Positions 1 to 7,509 of a stretch of DNA of 17,615 bases are shown piece by piece. The number at the start of each line of letters is the position of its first letter. The first letter of the stretch is position 1. The notes beneath the pieces are model-generated. The model worked only from the letters and a program-made list of their open reading frames with translations, searched no databases and was not told where the DNA came from. A program made the position numbers and the translations under genes. The stretch comes from JAFAXD01 sp035472475. GTDB lineage: Bacteria; Pseudomonadota; Alphaproteobacteria; Rhizobiales; Xanthobacteraceae. The stretch is taken from positions 1 through 17,615 of the forward strand of contig DATIPA010000174.1 in NCBI GenBank assembly GCA_035472475.1. Reading direction: 5' to 3'.

Positions 1-807
1 ATCTTCAAGAAACACGGGCTCGTGCTGGAGATGGTGTATACCCAGGGCTCCGGTGAGACCCAGCAGCCGGTGGTCGCCGGCAGTGTCGACATCGGGGTCG
101 CGGTCGGCATCATGGGGGCGCTCAGCTTCTTTTCGAAAAATGCGCCGGTGCGGATCATCGGCGCAGAGACAACCGGCGCGGCCGACCTGTTCTGGTACGT
201 CAAGGCAGCTTCGCCGATCAGATCGCTCGAGGACACCGGCGGCAAGACGATTGCGTACTCGACCAATGGTTCGTCCACCCACGGCATCGTCACCGCGTTC
301 ATCAGGCAATACGACCTCAAGGCCAAGCCGGTCGCGACCGGCAGCCCGTCATCGACGCTGACGCAGGTGATGTCGGACCAGATCGACGTCGGATGGTCGG
401 CGCCGCCGTTTGGCCTCGACCAGATCGACAAAGGCGACATCCGCGTGATCGCCAGCGGCAACGATGCCGCCGTATTCAAGGGACAGACCGTGCGCGTGCT
501 GATCGCCAACGCACAGGCATTGCAGATGAAAACGGCGGTGTTCGATCGCTACATGAAGGCGTATCGCGAGACCGTCGAATACATGTACGCCGAGCCGGCG
601 GCGCTGAAGATCTATGCGGATTTCGTCGGCATCAGCGAAGAAAAGGCCAAGCGCACGCGCGACGGGTTCTTTCCCAAGCAGTCAATCGAGCCCGATCGCA
701 TCGTTGGCCTCGATACCATTGTGAACGACGCCGTCACGCTGAAATACACAGCCGCCCCGCTCACCAAGGAGCAGCTCGCGGAGCTGATCCAGATTCCGCC
801 GCGTTGA
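1..807 (+). CDS. ABC transporter substrate-binding protein, NMT1/SsuA-like (5' truncated)
   Basis: Partial gene: the frame is already open at base 1, so the start lies outside the window. The visible 268 codons end with TGA at 805-807. The protein resembles the NMT1/THI5/SsuA class of periplasmic binding proteins that deliver small organic solutes (for example sulfonates, pyrimidine precursors or aromatic compounds) to an ABC permease. Seen: an early GSGETQQPVVAGSVDIGV stretch, typical of the first lobe, then 'GKTIAYSTNGSSTHGIV', the usual strand-helix at the ligand cleft, and 'DQIDVGWSAPPFGLD'. The family is usually about 320-340 residues, so roughly 60 residues including any signal peptide are missing. 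Permease and ATPase genes are not in the window and may lie upstream. The substrate cannot be told. The stop directly abuts the stop of the minus-strand neighbour. Confidence 0.8.
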   Translation: MFKKHGLVLEMVYTQGSGETQQPVVAGSVDIGVAVGIMGALSFFSKNAPVRIIGAETTGAADLFWYVKAASPIRSLEDTGGKTIAYSTNGSSTHGIVTAFIRQYDLKAKPVATGSPSSTLTQVMSDQIDVGWSAPPFGLDQIDKGDIRVIASGNDAAVFKGQTVRVLIANAQALQMKTAVFDRYMKAYRETVEYMYAEPAALKIYADFVGISEEKAKRTRDGFFPKQSIEPDRIVGLDTIVNDAVTLKYTAAPLTKEQLAELIQIPPR

Positions 808-3327
808 TCAGCCAGTCGTGTCGGAGGGATCGAGGGCAGCATAAACGTCGCCCGAGTTTGCTTCGAGCGGCAGCGCGAGCACCCACTGTTCCATTGCGGC
901 GGCGTCAAACCAGCACTCGTGCACAAAGGCTTGGCTTTCCCCAAGGGCGGCCTTGAAGTGCCGATATCCGAGCGCCGCGCACCGGCGCAAAGCCGCGACC
1001 GCTACCTCACGCTGGATTGTGGTGAATTCGAACGACAGCGCGGCCACCGGATGCGAAAGACCGTCAAGCGCGTGCGCCTCGAACCCTTCGACGTCGATCT
1101 TGATGAAGGCCGGCGTCCCGTGACGCGCGATGAGTGCGTCGAGCGTCGTCATTGGCACCATGGCAGTCTTCGTCCAACGCTCGTTCACCCAACCGGGCGC
1201 ACATGCGGCGGCTTGCACAAAATCTTCTGACGCGGTCGAGACTGTGGGATTGTCGAGATTGAGGTTAAGCGCGATCGTGCCGATCTGGTCTCCGATGGCG
1301 AGCGCTTCGATCGCAACCTCGCGATCACGCCCGTGAATTAGTCGCAACGTCGCAACAAGCGCGGGCTGCGGCTCGACCGCCACCACGCGGGCGCCCAGCC
1401 GGCGGAATGAGCCTACCCGGTCGCCCACATGAGCGCCGATGTCAAACGCGAGATCACCCGATCGCATGAACGCGCCGTAGAGTTGGTCCATGCCGGCACG
1501 CCGGTCCCGGTCTCCGTAGTAGATGCGCAGCGAGCGCAGCACGCCGCGCGCGCCCCACAATCCATCGAGCATTGCGAGTGGGCGCGCCGCCGGCACCAAC
1601 GTCGCGAGGATCGCTGGCGGGTCGGTCTCTTCTGGCAGCCGGCCCACGCCGAGGCATGCCAGCGCGCGCCCGACGCCCGGTGCAGCCGTTACGACCGCCA
1701 TGGGCACCGCCAATGCGAGGCCGCCGGCAATGAGCAATGCGACGGGTAGGGCGGTTGGGTTCGCCCAGGCTAGAACGGCGATAGCGCCCCAGCCGATGAC
1801 CGCGTGCGGCCAGAAGTATGCGATCGCGTCGCGGAAAGACACCGTGTGATCGTCACGGACGTGCGCAGTCCAGCCAACGGTTCGGCCAAGCGCCAGATTG
1901 GTCAGCACGAGCGTATGACTGCACCACTGAATCGGACACAACAGGATGGTGAACAGGACTTCAATTGCGGCGCTCCCCAGAAACCGGGCGATGCCGCCGA
2001 AGGCGCGCCGCGCCACCGGGCGCGTCAGTACATCCAGAATGCTCGCGATTTTGGCCGCGAACCACATGATCACAACAGCCATCAGCAGCGGCCAACCATA
2101 ATGGGGATCGACATGCGAGGGACTGAGCGCGGCCGCCGCCGTCCCGAGCAGGAACAAACCCATCCAGGCCGGCGAGCTGAGGAACATTAAAATGGCGAGG
2201 AGAAGCTGATAGCGGCTCACCGTCTTGAGGCCGGGCATCAACAGGAACGGCCAGTACTGCATGTTGCCTGCGCACCAACGCAGGTCACGGCGGATGAACT
2301 CGATCAACGTCGGTGGGTTTTCTTCCCAGCCCAGGTCCTCGTCGGCCAAGACGCGCACCTCATATCCGGCGCGGCGCATCAACACCGCCTCGATCTGGTC
2401 GTGGGAAAGGACATGGCGGCCGTCCTCGAGCAATGGAAGCTTGCAGTGGGCCACGAATGGGCGCAGCCGCAGCACTGCGTTATGTCCCCAGTACGGGCCA
2501 CAATCGCCCTGCCACCAGGCGCTGCCGATCGTGTACGGCCGCATGCCGAGGCGCATACCAAACTGAAAAATGCGCGCCATCGCGCTCATCGACGGCAGGC
2601 CGATGACCAGGCCCTGTACGATGCCGAGTTTCGGCTCAGTTTGCATCACCCGCACCAGCCGCAGCATGGCCGAGGCCGGCATGATGCTGTCGGCGTCGAG
2701 TGTGATGGCCAGATCGTGAGCGGCGCCAAAACGCTCGCAGAAATCCTCGATATTGCCGGCCTTGAAGCCAGCGTTGACTGGGCGCCGGCGATACGTGAAC
2801 GCGATGCGCTTCCGCCACGTCTCAGTCAGCGTCCCGAACGCAGCTTCCTCGGCCGCGCCTGCGACCGGGTCGGTCGTGTCGCTGAGCACGTAGATGTGAA
2901 AGCGGCTCGCCCAGTCCGATGTAGCGAGTTCTGACAGTATCAGCTCGAGATTGCGCACAACCCGTTCGGGCGGTTCGTTGCGAATACAAACCAGAACCGC
3001 TGTCGAGGCTGTGATTGGCTCCGATCCCGTCACCCGCGCACTGGCGGGGAAAACCGCTGCCACCGGATCGGCCGCGCATCGCATGATGATGAAACCGATG
3101 ACGGCATTCCAAAATCCGATCACGATCCAAGGCAGGGTAGTGACGAAGAGCAGGATCAGCGCGATATCCAGCGCGCCGATCCCACGCGGCGACAGTGCGA
3201 GCACCGCAAGCCACACCATGCTGCTGATCGTGGTTGCGACGAGGATCGCAAACAGTGCCCGCCGCGCCGCTAGATTGGTCGCGTCGGTCGCAGTGCGCGC
3301 GACTGAGGAAACGGCAACGTCGGTCAT
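808..3327 (-). CDS. OpgH/MdoH-type glucosyltransferase fused to FkbM methyltransferase
   Basis: 839 residues in two parts. Residues about 20-550 resemble OpgH/MdoH, the inner-membrane GT2 enzyme that builds osmoregulated periplasmic glucans from UDP-glucose. Seen: hydrophobic segments near 24-46 and 52-80; DADS at 211-214 (metal/UDP-sugar site); SHDQIEA at 308-314; RDLRWCAGN at 347-355, the counterpart of the processive-GT QxxRW motif; further membrane segments near 375-400, 411-433, 452-470 and 505-550. Residues about 590-839 resemble an FkbM SAM-dependent methyltransferase: FDIGAHVGDRVGSF at 628-641, VEPQP at 651-655, KIDVEGFE at 743-750. Ordinary OpgH has no such domain, so this enzyme may make and O-methylate a glycan. 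No opgG lies beside it. It is divergent from the MDR gene (115 bp gap). No clear Shine-Dalgarno sequence precedes the ATG at 3327. The fold calls are firm; the product and the link between domains are inferred. Confidence 0.85.
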   Translation of the reverse strand: MTDVAVSSVARTATDATNLAARRALFAILVATTISSMVWLAVLALSPRGIGALDIALILLFVTTLPWIVIGFWNAVIGFIIMRCAADPVAAVFPASARVTGSEPITASTAVLVCIRNEPPERVVRNLELILSELATSDWASRFHIYVLSDTTDPVAGAAEEAAFGTLTETWRKRIAFTYRRRPVNAGFKAGNIEDFCERFGAAHDLAITLDADSIMPASAMLRLVRVMQTEPKLGIVQGLVIGLPSMSAMARIFQFGMRLGMRPYTIGSAWWQGDCGPYWGHNAVLRLRPFVAHCKLPLLEDGRHVLSHDQIEAVLMRRAGYEVRVLADEDLGWEENPPTLIEFIRRDLRWCAGNMQYWPFLLMPGLKTVSRYQLLLAILMFLSSPAWMGLFLLGTAAAALSPSHVDPHYGWPLLMAVVIMWFAAKIASILDVLTRPVARRAFGGIARFLGSAAIEVLFTILLCPIQWCSHTLVLTNLALGRTVGWTAHVRDDHTVSFRDAIAYFWPHAVIGWGAIAVLAWANPTALPVALLIAGGLALAVPMAVVTAAPGVGRALACLGVGRLPEETDPPAILATLVPAARPLAMLDGLWGARGVLRSLRIYYGDRDRRAGMDQLYGAFMRSGDLAFDIGAHVGDRVGSFRRLGARVVAVEPQPALVATLRLIHGRDREVAIEALAIGDQIGTIALNLNLDNPTVSTASEDFVQAAACAPGWVNERWTKTAMVPMTTLDALIARHGTPAFIKIDVEGFEAHALDGLSHPVAALSFEFTTIQREVAVAALRRCAALGYRHFKAALGESQAFVHECWFDAAAMEQWVLALPLEANSGDVYAALDPSDTTG

Positions 3328-3402
3328 GCGGTTGAGGGAAGGGCTTTGCGACGGAACACTACGCCAATGGCCAGGACACGCCCGGCCATGACGCCGGACG
3401 CT

Positions 3403-3428
3403 GGGGTTTATACCTTACGAATAACCCC
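3403..3428. promoter_or_regulatory. Inverted repeat in divergent intergenic region
   Basis: GGGGTT at 3403-3408 is matched by AACCCC at 3423-3428, with a 14-base AT-richer centre that contains TATACC. It sits in the 115 bp between the divergent OpgH-FkbM gene (start 3327) and the MDR dehydrogenase (start 3443), where promoters for both must lie. It could be an operator or simply chance; no regulator gene is adjacent. Confidence 0.25.
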
Positions 3429-3442
3429 GTAGACATTCACCT

Positions 3443-4417
3443 ATGCCCAAGGCGCTTTGGTACGTCGAACCCGGAATAGCAGTGCTGCGCGACGAGCACG
3501 TTGCGCCCGGGCCGGACGACCTGTGCGTGCGGGCCCATTTCGGTGCCATCAGTCGGGGGACTGAGGCTCTCGTCTTCGCCGGCCGCGTGCCCCAGACCGA
3601 GTATCAACGCATGCGGGGCCCGCACATGGGGGGGGTATTTCCGTTCCCGGTGAAATACGGCTACGCCATCGTCGGCACCGTCTACAGCGGCCCGTCGCAC
3701 CTGCACGGCCGCATGGGGTTTGCCCTCCATCCGCATCAGGACCTGTTCGCCCTGCCGCCCGATGGGTTCATCCCGCTGCCCGAGGGCGTGCCGCCCCAGC
3801 GCGCGGTACTTGCCGCCAACATGGAAACCGCGCTCAACGCCGTATGGGATGGCGCCCCCGGCCCAGCCGATCGCATCGCGGTGATCGGTGCCGGTGTCGT
3901 CGGCGCGCTGGTGGCGTTCCTGTGCGCCCAAGTACCCGGGACCGACGTCGTCCTTGTCGATATCGATCCTGCCCGCGCTGCGTTGGCGCGTGCACTCGGG
4001 GTCACGTTTGCGTCACCGGGCAGCGCGCCGAAGGACTGCGATCTAGTATTTCACGCAAGCGGCTCAGCGTCCGGCCTGGCAACTGCATTCGATCTTGCGG
4101 GCGACGAAGCACGAATCATCGAGATGAGCTGGTATGGTGCCGGCGAGGCAGCGATTCCGCTCGGCGGCGCGTTCCACAGCCGGCGCCTGACGATTGCGTC
4201 GAGCCAGGTCGGCAAAGTCGCCCCGTCCCACCGCCCGCGTTGGACCCCCGCGCGTCGGATGGCGGCGGCGCTCGGCTTGCTTCGCGATGCGCGGCTCGAC
4301 GCGCTGATCGCGCCGCCGATCCGGTTTGCCGACTTGCCCGCCGAGCTTCCGCGGATTCTGGCGCCGAGCAGCGGCGTGCTATGCCAGCGCATCGATTATC
4401 CCGCTGCAGCATCCTGA
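3443..4417 (+). CDS. MDR-family (zinc-type alcohol dehydrogenase-like) oxidoreductase, BchC-like
   Basis: 324-residue medium-chain dehydrogenase/reductase. The Rossmann loop GAGVVG is at 149-154 and is followed by VDID at 172-175, an acidic end of beta-2 that favours NAD(H). The N-terminal GroES-like domain carries 'ISRGTE' at 36-41 where alcohol dehydrogenases have the catalytic-zinc CGTDxH loop, and 'KYGYAIVG' in place of the usual GHE. This resembles BchC-like members and suggests loss of canonical zinc ligands. 'GGAFHSRRL' at 241-249 and the SSQVG motif that follows are also family-like. It is the first gene of a plus-strand run: its TGA (4415-4417) lies 9 bp before the PTPS-like gene, whose ribosome site overlaps this stop. 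In this context it probably oxidises or reduces a pterin side chain or a sugar; the substrate is inferred, not shown. Confidence 0.75.
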   Translation: MPKALWYVEPGIAVLRDEHVAPGPDDLCVRAHFGAISRGTEALVFAGRVPQTEYQRMRGPHMGGVFPFPVKYGYAIVGTVYSGPSHLHGRMGFALHPHQDLFALPPDGFIPLPEGVPPQRAVLAANMETALNAVWDGAPGPADRIAVIGAGVVGALVAFLCAQVPGTDVVLVDIDPARAALARALGVTFASPGSAPKDCDLVFHASGSASGLATAFDLAGDEARIIEMSWYGAGEAAIPLGGAFHSRRLTIASSQVGKVAPSHRPRWTPARRMAAALGLLRDARLDALIAPPIRFADLPAELPRILAPSSGVLCQRIDYPAAAS

Positions 4418-4426
4418 AGGACACAA

Positions 4427-4828
4427 ATGTTCACCGTTGAGGTTCGCGATCACATCATGATCGCGCACTCGTTTAAGGGGGTGGTGTTCGGTCCGGCGCA
4501 GGCTCTGCATGGTGCCACCTTCGTGGTCGACGCCGCAATCATGGCGAAAGAACTCGACAAAAACGGGATCGTGGTCGACATCGGCCGCGCCCATGCGGTC
4601 CTTAAGTCGGTGCTCGGCGGGCTCAACTATCGCAACCTCGATGACGCGAGCCAGTTTACCGGTCACAACACCACCACCGAGTTCCTGGCCAAACATATTT
4701 ACGATCGTCTGGCCGACGCAGCACGCGCGGGGGACATTGGACGCGAACCGCGCGAACTCGCTGCCATTCGGGTGACGCTTTCCGAGTCGCATGTCGCTCG
4801 CGCGTCCTACGAGGCGCCTTTGTGGTAG
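4427..4828 (+). CDS. Divergent 6-pyruvoyl-tetrahydropterin synthase/QueD-fold protein
   Basis: 133 residues, typical length for the PTPS/6-carboxytetrahydropterin synthase family, which acts on dihydroneopterin triphosphate. Seen: 'MIAHSFKG' (H14, first zinc ligand position), 'LHGATF' (H28 kept, but the second His of the usual HGH is A30), 'GIVVDIG' at 47-53 (family G-M-V-x-D-x motif), 'LNYRNLD' at 66-72 where LDHxxLN is normal, 'HNTTTEFLA' at 80-88 (normally PTxExxA), and SES at 119-121 with the pterin-anchoring Glu E120. The catalytic Cys before HGH is absent. The pterin pocket therefore looks kept while one zinc ligand and the Cys/His pair are changed. Ribosome site AAGGA at 4417-4421 precedes the ATG. 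The 3' end overlaps the glycosyltransferase start by 7 bp. Probably a PTPS paralogue with altered chemistry rather than QueD. Confidence 0.75.
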   Translation: MFTVEVRDHIMIAHSFKGVVFGPAQALHGATFVVDAAIMAKELDKNGIVVDIGRAHAVLKSVLGGLNYRNLDDASQFTGHNTTTEFLAKHIYDRLADAARAGDIGREPRELAAIRVTLSESHVARASYEAPLW

Positions 4829-5898
4829 CGGCCCGGGCACCAATACCAAGGGTCACATTCGCGATACCGGGCGATCTCGCCACGCCGACCGGAGGCTATG
4901 GTTACGCGCGTTGTGTCATTGCCGCGTTGCGGGCGCGCAACTACCGGGTCGATCTGGTTGATCTCGGGGATGGCTTTCCGCAAATCGGCCCCGAACAGCG
5001 GGCGCTGGCGCGCGCGCGTTTGCTGTCGGCACCGGTCGAGGCGCCCGTCGTGGTTGACGGTCTGGCGCTGGGCGCCTTGCCCGCTGAAGCCCATGAGGCC
5101 GCGCGCAGCCGTTGTTTGATCGGGCTCATTCATCACCCGCTCGCTCTGGAAACCGGGCTGTCGGCCATCGAGGCGGATGCGTTGCGCGCTTCGGAGATCA
5201 GCGCGCTCGCGGCCGCGCAATACGTCATCACAACCGACCATTCGACCGCGGCGACGCTTTCAGCGAACTACAACGTTCCCCCCCGGCGCATCGCCGTTGC
5301 GCTGCCGGGCGCGCCGCGGGTCGAGTGGGCGCATGGCAACAGCGACGGTGTGCCGCACGTTCTGGCGGTCGGCGCGATCGTGCCGCGCAAGGGCTACGAG
5401 CTGTTGGTGACGGCGTTGGCCGAGCTACGCGACCTGTCGTGGCGATTGACGATTGTCGGTGACCGCGCCCGCAGCCCTGCAACGGCGGCCAAGCTCGACG
5501 GATTGATCGAGCACGCGGGCCTGATCGACCGGATCACCTGCACAGGCGCGGTGACCGCCGAGCGCCTCGCCGCGCTCTATCGGGGGGCCGATATTTTTGC
5601 GCAGCCGTCTTGGTTTGAAGGCTACGGCATGGCGCTTGCGGACGCGTTGGCTTACGGCTTGCCGGTTGTCGCGACCAGCACCGGCGCGGCGCTCAGGAAT
5701 GTCGGCGCTGACGCCGGCAGGCTCGTCGCGCCGGGCGACACGGGCGCGCTGGCGCGCGCGCTGCGGGCGCTCCTCGCTGACGCGCACGCGCGCGCTGATT
5801 GCGCGGCCGCCGCGCGCGCGGCAGGCCGAGCTCTGCCAAGTTGGGACACGACCGCCGCGATATTCGAACGGGTGCTCATGGGCGTCGCCGAGTCTTAA
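4822..5898 (+). CDS. Glycosyltransferase, GT4 family (GT-B fold)
   Basis: 358 residues with the two Rossmann halves of a GT-B enzyme. Seen: glycine-rich 'TGGYGYAR' at 23-30, 'LIHHPLALE' at 102-110 with acceptor-side histidines, 'VGAIVPRKGYELL' at 183-195 (start of the donor domain and phosphate-contacting Arg-Lys), and 'EGYGMALAD' at 266-274, the GT4 E-x7-E site with the second acid as Asp. No signal peptide or membrane segment, so cytoplasmic. The start is GTG at 4822, inside the preceding gene, which implies translational coupling to the PTPS-like protein. The coupling suggests it glycosylates the product of that protein. Known precedents are the cyanobacterial pteridine glycosyltransferases that make biopterin glucoside and cyanopterin; equivalence here is inference. 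The stop overlaps that of the convergent RibD-like gene by three bases. Confidence 0.8.
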   Translation: MVAARAPIPRVTFAIPGDLATPTGGYGYARCVIAALRARNYRVDLVDLGDGFPQIGPEQRALARARLLSAPVEAPVVVDGLALGALPAEAHEAARSRCLIGLIHHPLALETGLSAIEADALRASEISALAAAQYVITTDHSTAATLSANYNVPPRRIAVALPGAPRVEWAHGNSDGVPHVLAVGAIVPRKGYELLVTALAELRDLSWRLTIVGDRARSPATAAKLDGLIEHAGLIDRITCTGAVTAERLAALYRGADIFAQPSWFEGYGMALADALAYGLPVVATSTGAALRNVGADAGRLVAPGDTGALARALRALLADAHARADCAAAARAAGRALPSWDTTAAIFERVLMGVAES

Positions 5899-6701
5899 AC
5901 CGGTGGTGCGATCGGCTTGCGGTGACACGATAGGTCGACATCAAACAAAACTTCGTCGTCGAGCAGGTGAGGGGCAACTGGCGGCCGCAGCGCGTCATCG
6001 GCCCGCTCGATCGGGGATAGCGCCAAGCTCGACAGGCCGGCTCCCAGCAGCATGGGTGCCACCATCACGTGCAGCCGGTCGAGACATCCTGCCTCAAGAA
6101 ATTGTGAAACGGTGCGTGCGCCGCCTTCGATCAAGATACGCCGGAAGCCTTTGGCATGCAGGCCTGCCAGGATCGTAGCCGGCGCCGCGATCCCGGCCGC
6201 GAGTGAGACACGCAGGATTTCCACGTCATCCGCAAAGCAGGACGCGACCTGCTCGCCGAGCACGACGACGCGTCGCGCGCCGTCGGGCCGCAGCAAGCGC
6301 GCTGTTGCGGATAGCCGCCCGCGCGGATCGATCACCACGCGCGCTGGATTGGGTCCTGCCACACGCCGCACGGTAAGTTCCGGGTCGTCGCATACCGCAG
6401 TCTCGACCCCGACCACGATCGCGTCGACCAGTGCGCGCAACCGATGCAAGTGGTCGAGACCAGCCGCGCCGTTGATATATTTGGAATGCCCGGTCGTTGT
6501 TGCAATCCGCCCGTCGATCGATTGGCCGAGCTGTGCGACCACCATGAGATCGTCGACACGGCCCGCGCGTAACGGGCCGTACAGCGCCTCCCAGGCGGGC
6601 GGCAGCGATCCATTCGGCTGTCGGAATTGGCTTGGCACACCGGCCCAGGCGGCTACGCCGCCGCTGCCGTGATCGGAGGTCACGACGAACCCATTCGCCA
6701 T
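5895..6701 (-). CDS. RibD C-terminal-type (DHFR-like) reductase, no deaminase domain
   Basis: 268 residues from the ATG at 6699-6701; an in-frame TTG at 6732-6734 would add 11 residues but is a poor start. It resembles the NADPH-dependent pyrimidine-reductase half of RibD: 'QLGQSIDGRIA' at 57-67, 'VGVETAVCDDPELTVR' at 98-113, 'VIDPRGRL' at 123-130, 'LIEGGARTVSQFL' at 190-202 (cofactor loop), 'VAPMLLGAG' at 214-222. The zinc deaminase domain of full RibD is missing, and an N-terminal extension of about 55 residues of unknown role is present. Stand-alone members reduce riboflavin- or pterin-type intermediates. It converges on the GT4 gene with stops overlapping at 5895-5898. Next to the PTPS-like and GT4 genes, a reductase for a pyrimidine or pteridine intermediate is likely; the substrate is inferred. 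Confidence 0.75.
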   Translation of the reverse strand: MANGFVVTSDHGSGGVAAWAGVPSQFRQPNGSLPPAWEALYGPLRAGRVDDLMVVAQLGQSIDGRIATTTGHSKYINGAAGLDHLHRLRALVDAIVVGVETAVCDDPELTVRRVAGPNPARVVIDPRGRLSATARLLRPDGARRVVVLGEQVASCFADDVEILRVSLAAGIAAPATILAGLHAKGFRRILIEGGARTVSQFLEAGCLDRLHVMVAPMLLGAGLSSLALSPIERADDALRPPVAPHLLDDEVLFDVDLSCHRKPIAPPV

Positions 6702-6844
6702 GCGACAACTCGCTGCTCTAGCCCATGTGGGCAAGGGATAACGGTCTGGCGGGCGTTTTGATACCCCTAGCTTAAACCCGGTTCGACGGGGAATATTCAG
6801 CGTGTTGCCCGAATCATCTTGGTCTGACGGGTGAGCGGTAGTGC

Positions 6845-6850
6845 GGGAGG
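6845..6850 (+). promoter_or_regulatory. Ribosome binding site that sets the cytochrome b561 start
   Basis: GGGAGG lies 5 bases before the ATG at 6856, which favours that ATG over the in-frame GTG at 6841; that GTG lies upstream of, and its frame includes, this ribosome site. Confidence 0.6.
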
Positions 6851-6855
6851 TTCTG

Positions 6856-7419
6856 ATGGCTGGCCTGGCGCCCGGCGCAACAGCCTATAGTCTGACCGCG
6901 CGGGTTTTGCATTGGTTGACCGCTGCCCTGGTGCTGACGATGATTCCGGCCGGAATCGTCATGGTGAACATCGGCTCCGGCGCGTTGCAGGATTTTCTGT
7001 TCAACCTGCACCGTTCGCTGGGAGTGGTGCTTATGCCTGTCGTCCTGGTCCGGCTCGCCTATCGGTTGATCAACCCGCCGCCACCGCTGCCCGGGGATAT
7101 TCCGCTTGTTCAGCAATTCGCGGCGGGCTGCGTACATTGGGCTCTCTACGCGCTGCTGATCGTGCAGCCGATCCTGGGTTGGTTTGGGACCTCCGCATTT
7201 CCTGCGCCCATCATCGTGTTCGGTTTGTTTGAACTGCCGCCGATCTGGCCACCGGACCGCGCCTTCTCGGACCGGATATTCGTGGTGCACCGTGCGATCG
7301 GCTACCTGATCGCGCTCCTGATTGTCGTCCATGTCGGCGCCGCGCTGTACCATCATCTGGTGCGGCGCGACGATGTGCTGCTGCGAATATGGAGCGCCGG
7401 CCGAACGCCGGCCGGGTAA
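6856..7419 (+). CDS. Cytochrome b561 family protein
   Basis: 187 residues, four predicted membrane helices (about 17-38, 50-71, 92-112, 144-165). It resembles the bacterial cytochrome b561 group, a di-haem inner-membrane protein that passes electrons between the quinone pool and a partner (superoxide, hydrogenase or periplasmic oxidoreductase, depending on the member). Candidate haem ligands sit in the helices: H19 ('VLHWLTA'), H52 ('LHRSLG'), H145 ('VVHRAIGY') and H159 ('VVHVGAALYHH'); H94 is also helical. The start is chosen from the ribosome site at 6845-6850. It is divergent from the RibD-like gene. The partner redox protein is not evident in the window. Confidence 0.85.
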   Translation: MAGLAPGATAYSLTARVLHWLTAALVLTMIPAGIVMVNIGSGALQDFLFNLHRSLGVVLMPVVLVRLAYRLINPPPPLPGDIPLVQQFAAGCVHWALYALLIVQPILGWFGTSAFPAPIIVFGLFELPPIWPPDRAFSDRIFVVHRAIGYLIALLIVVHVGAALYHHLVRRDDVLLRIWSAGRTPAG

Positions 7420-7509
7420 TGGTGCCGGCGCGCACCCGGTGGCATCGCGGGTCGGCTGACCGCCAACATTGGCCTCAAGGACAGTAGTCGGGCCAGGCTT
7501 TCCGGCGCT

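Noticed and set aside
3443..4417. Bacteriochlorophyll gene bchC
   Set aside because: The SRGTE motif is BchC-like, but no other bch, puf or crt gene is in the window and the neighbours are pterin-like.
4427..4828. queD of queuosine biosynthesis
   Set aside because: Catalytic Cys and one zinc His are missing, and queC or queE are not adjacent.
5895..6701. Full ribD of riboflavin synthesis
   Set aside because: The deaminase domain is absent and no ribE, ribA/B or ribH gene is adjacent.
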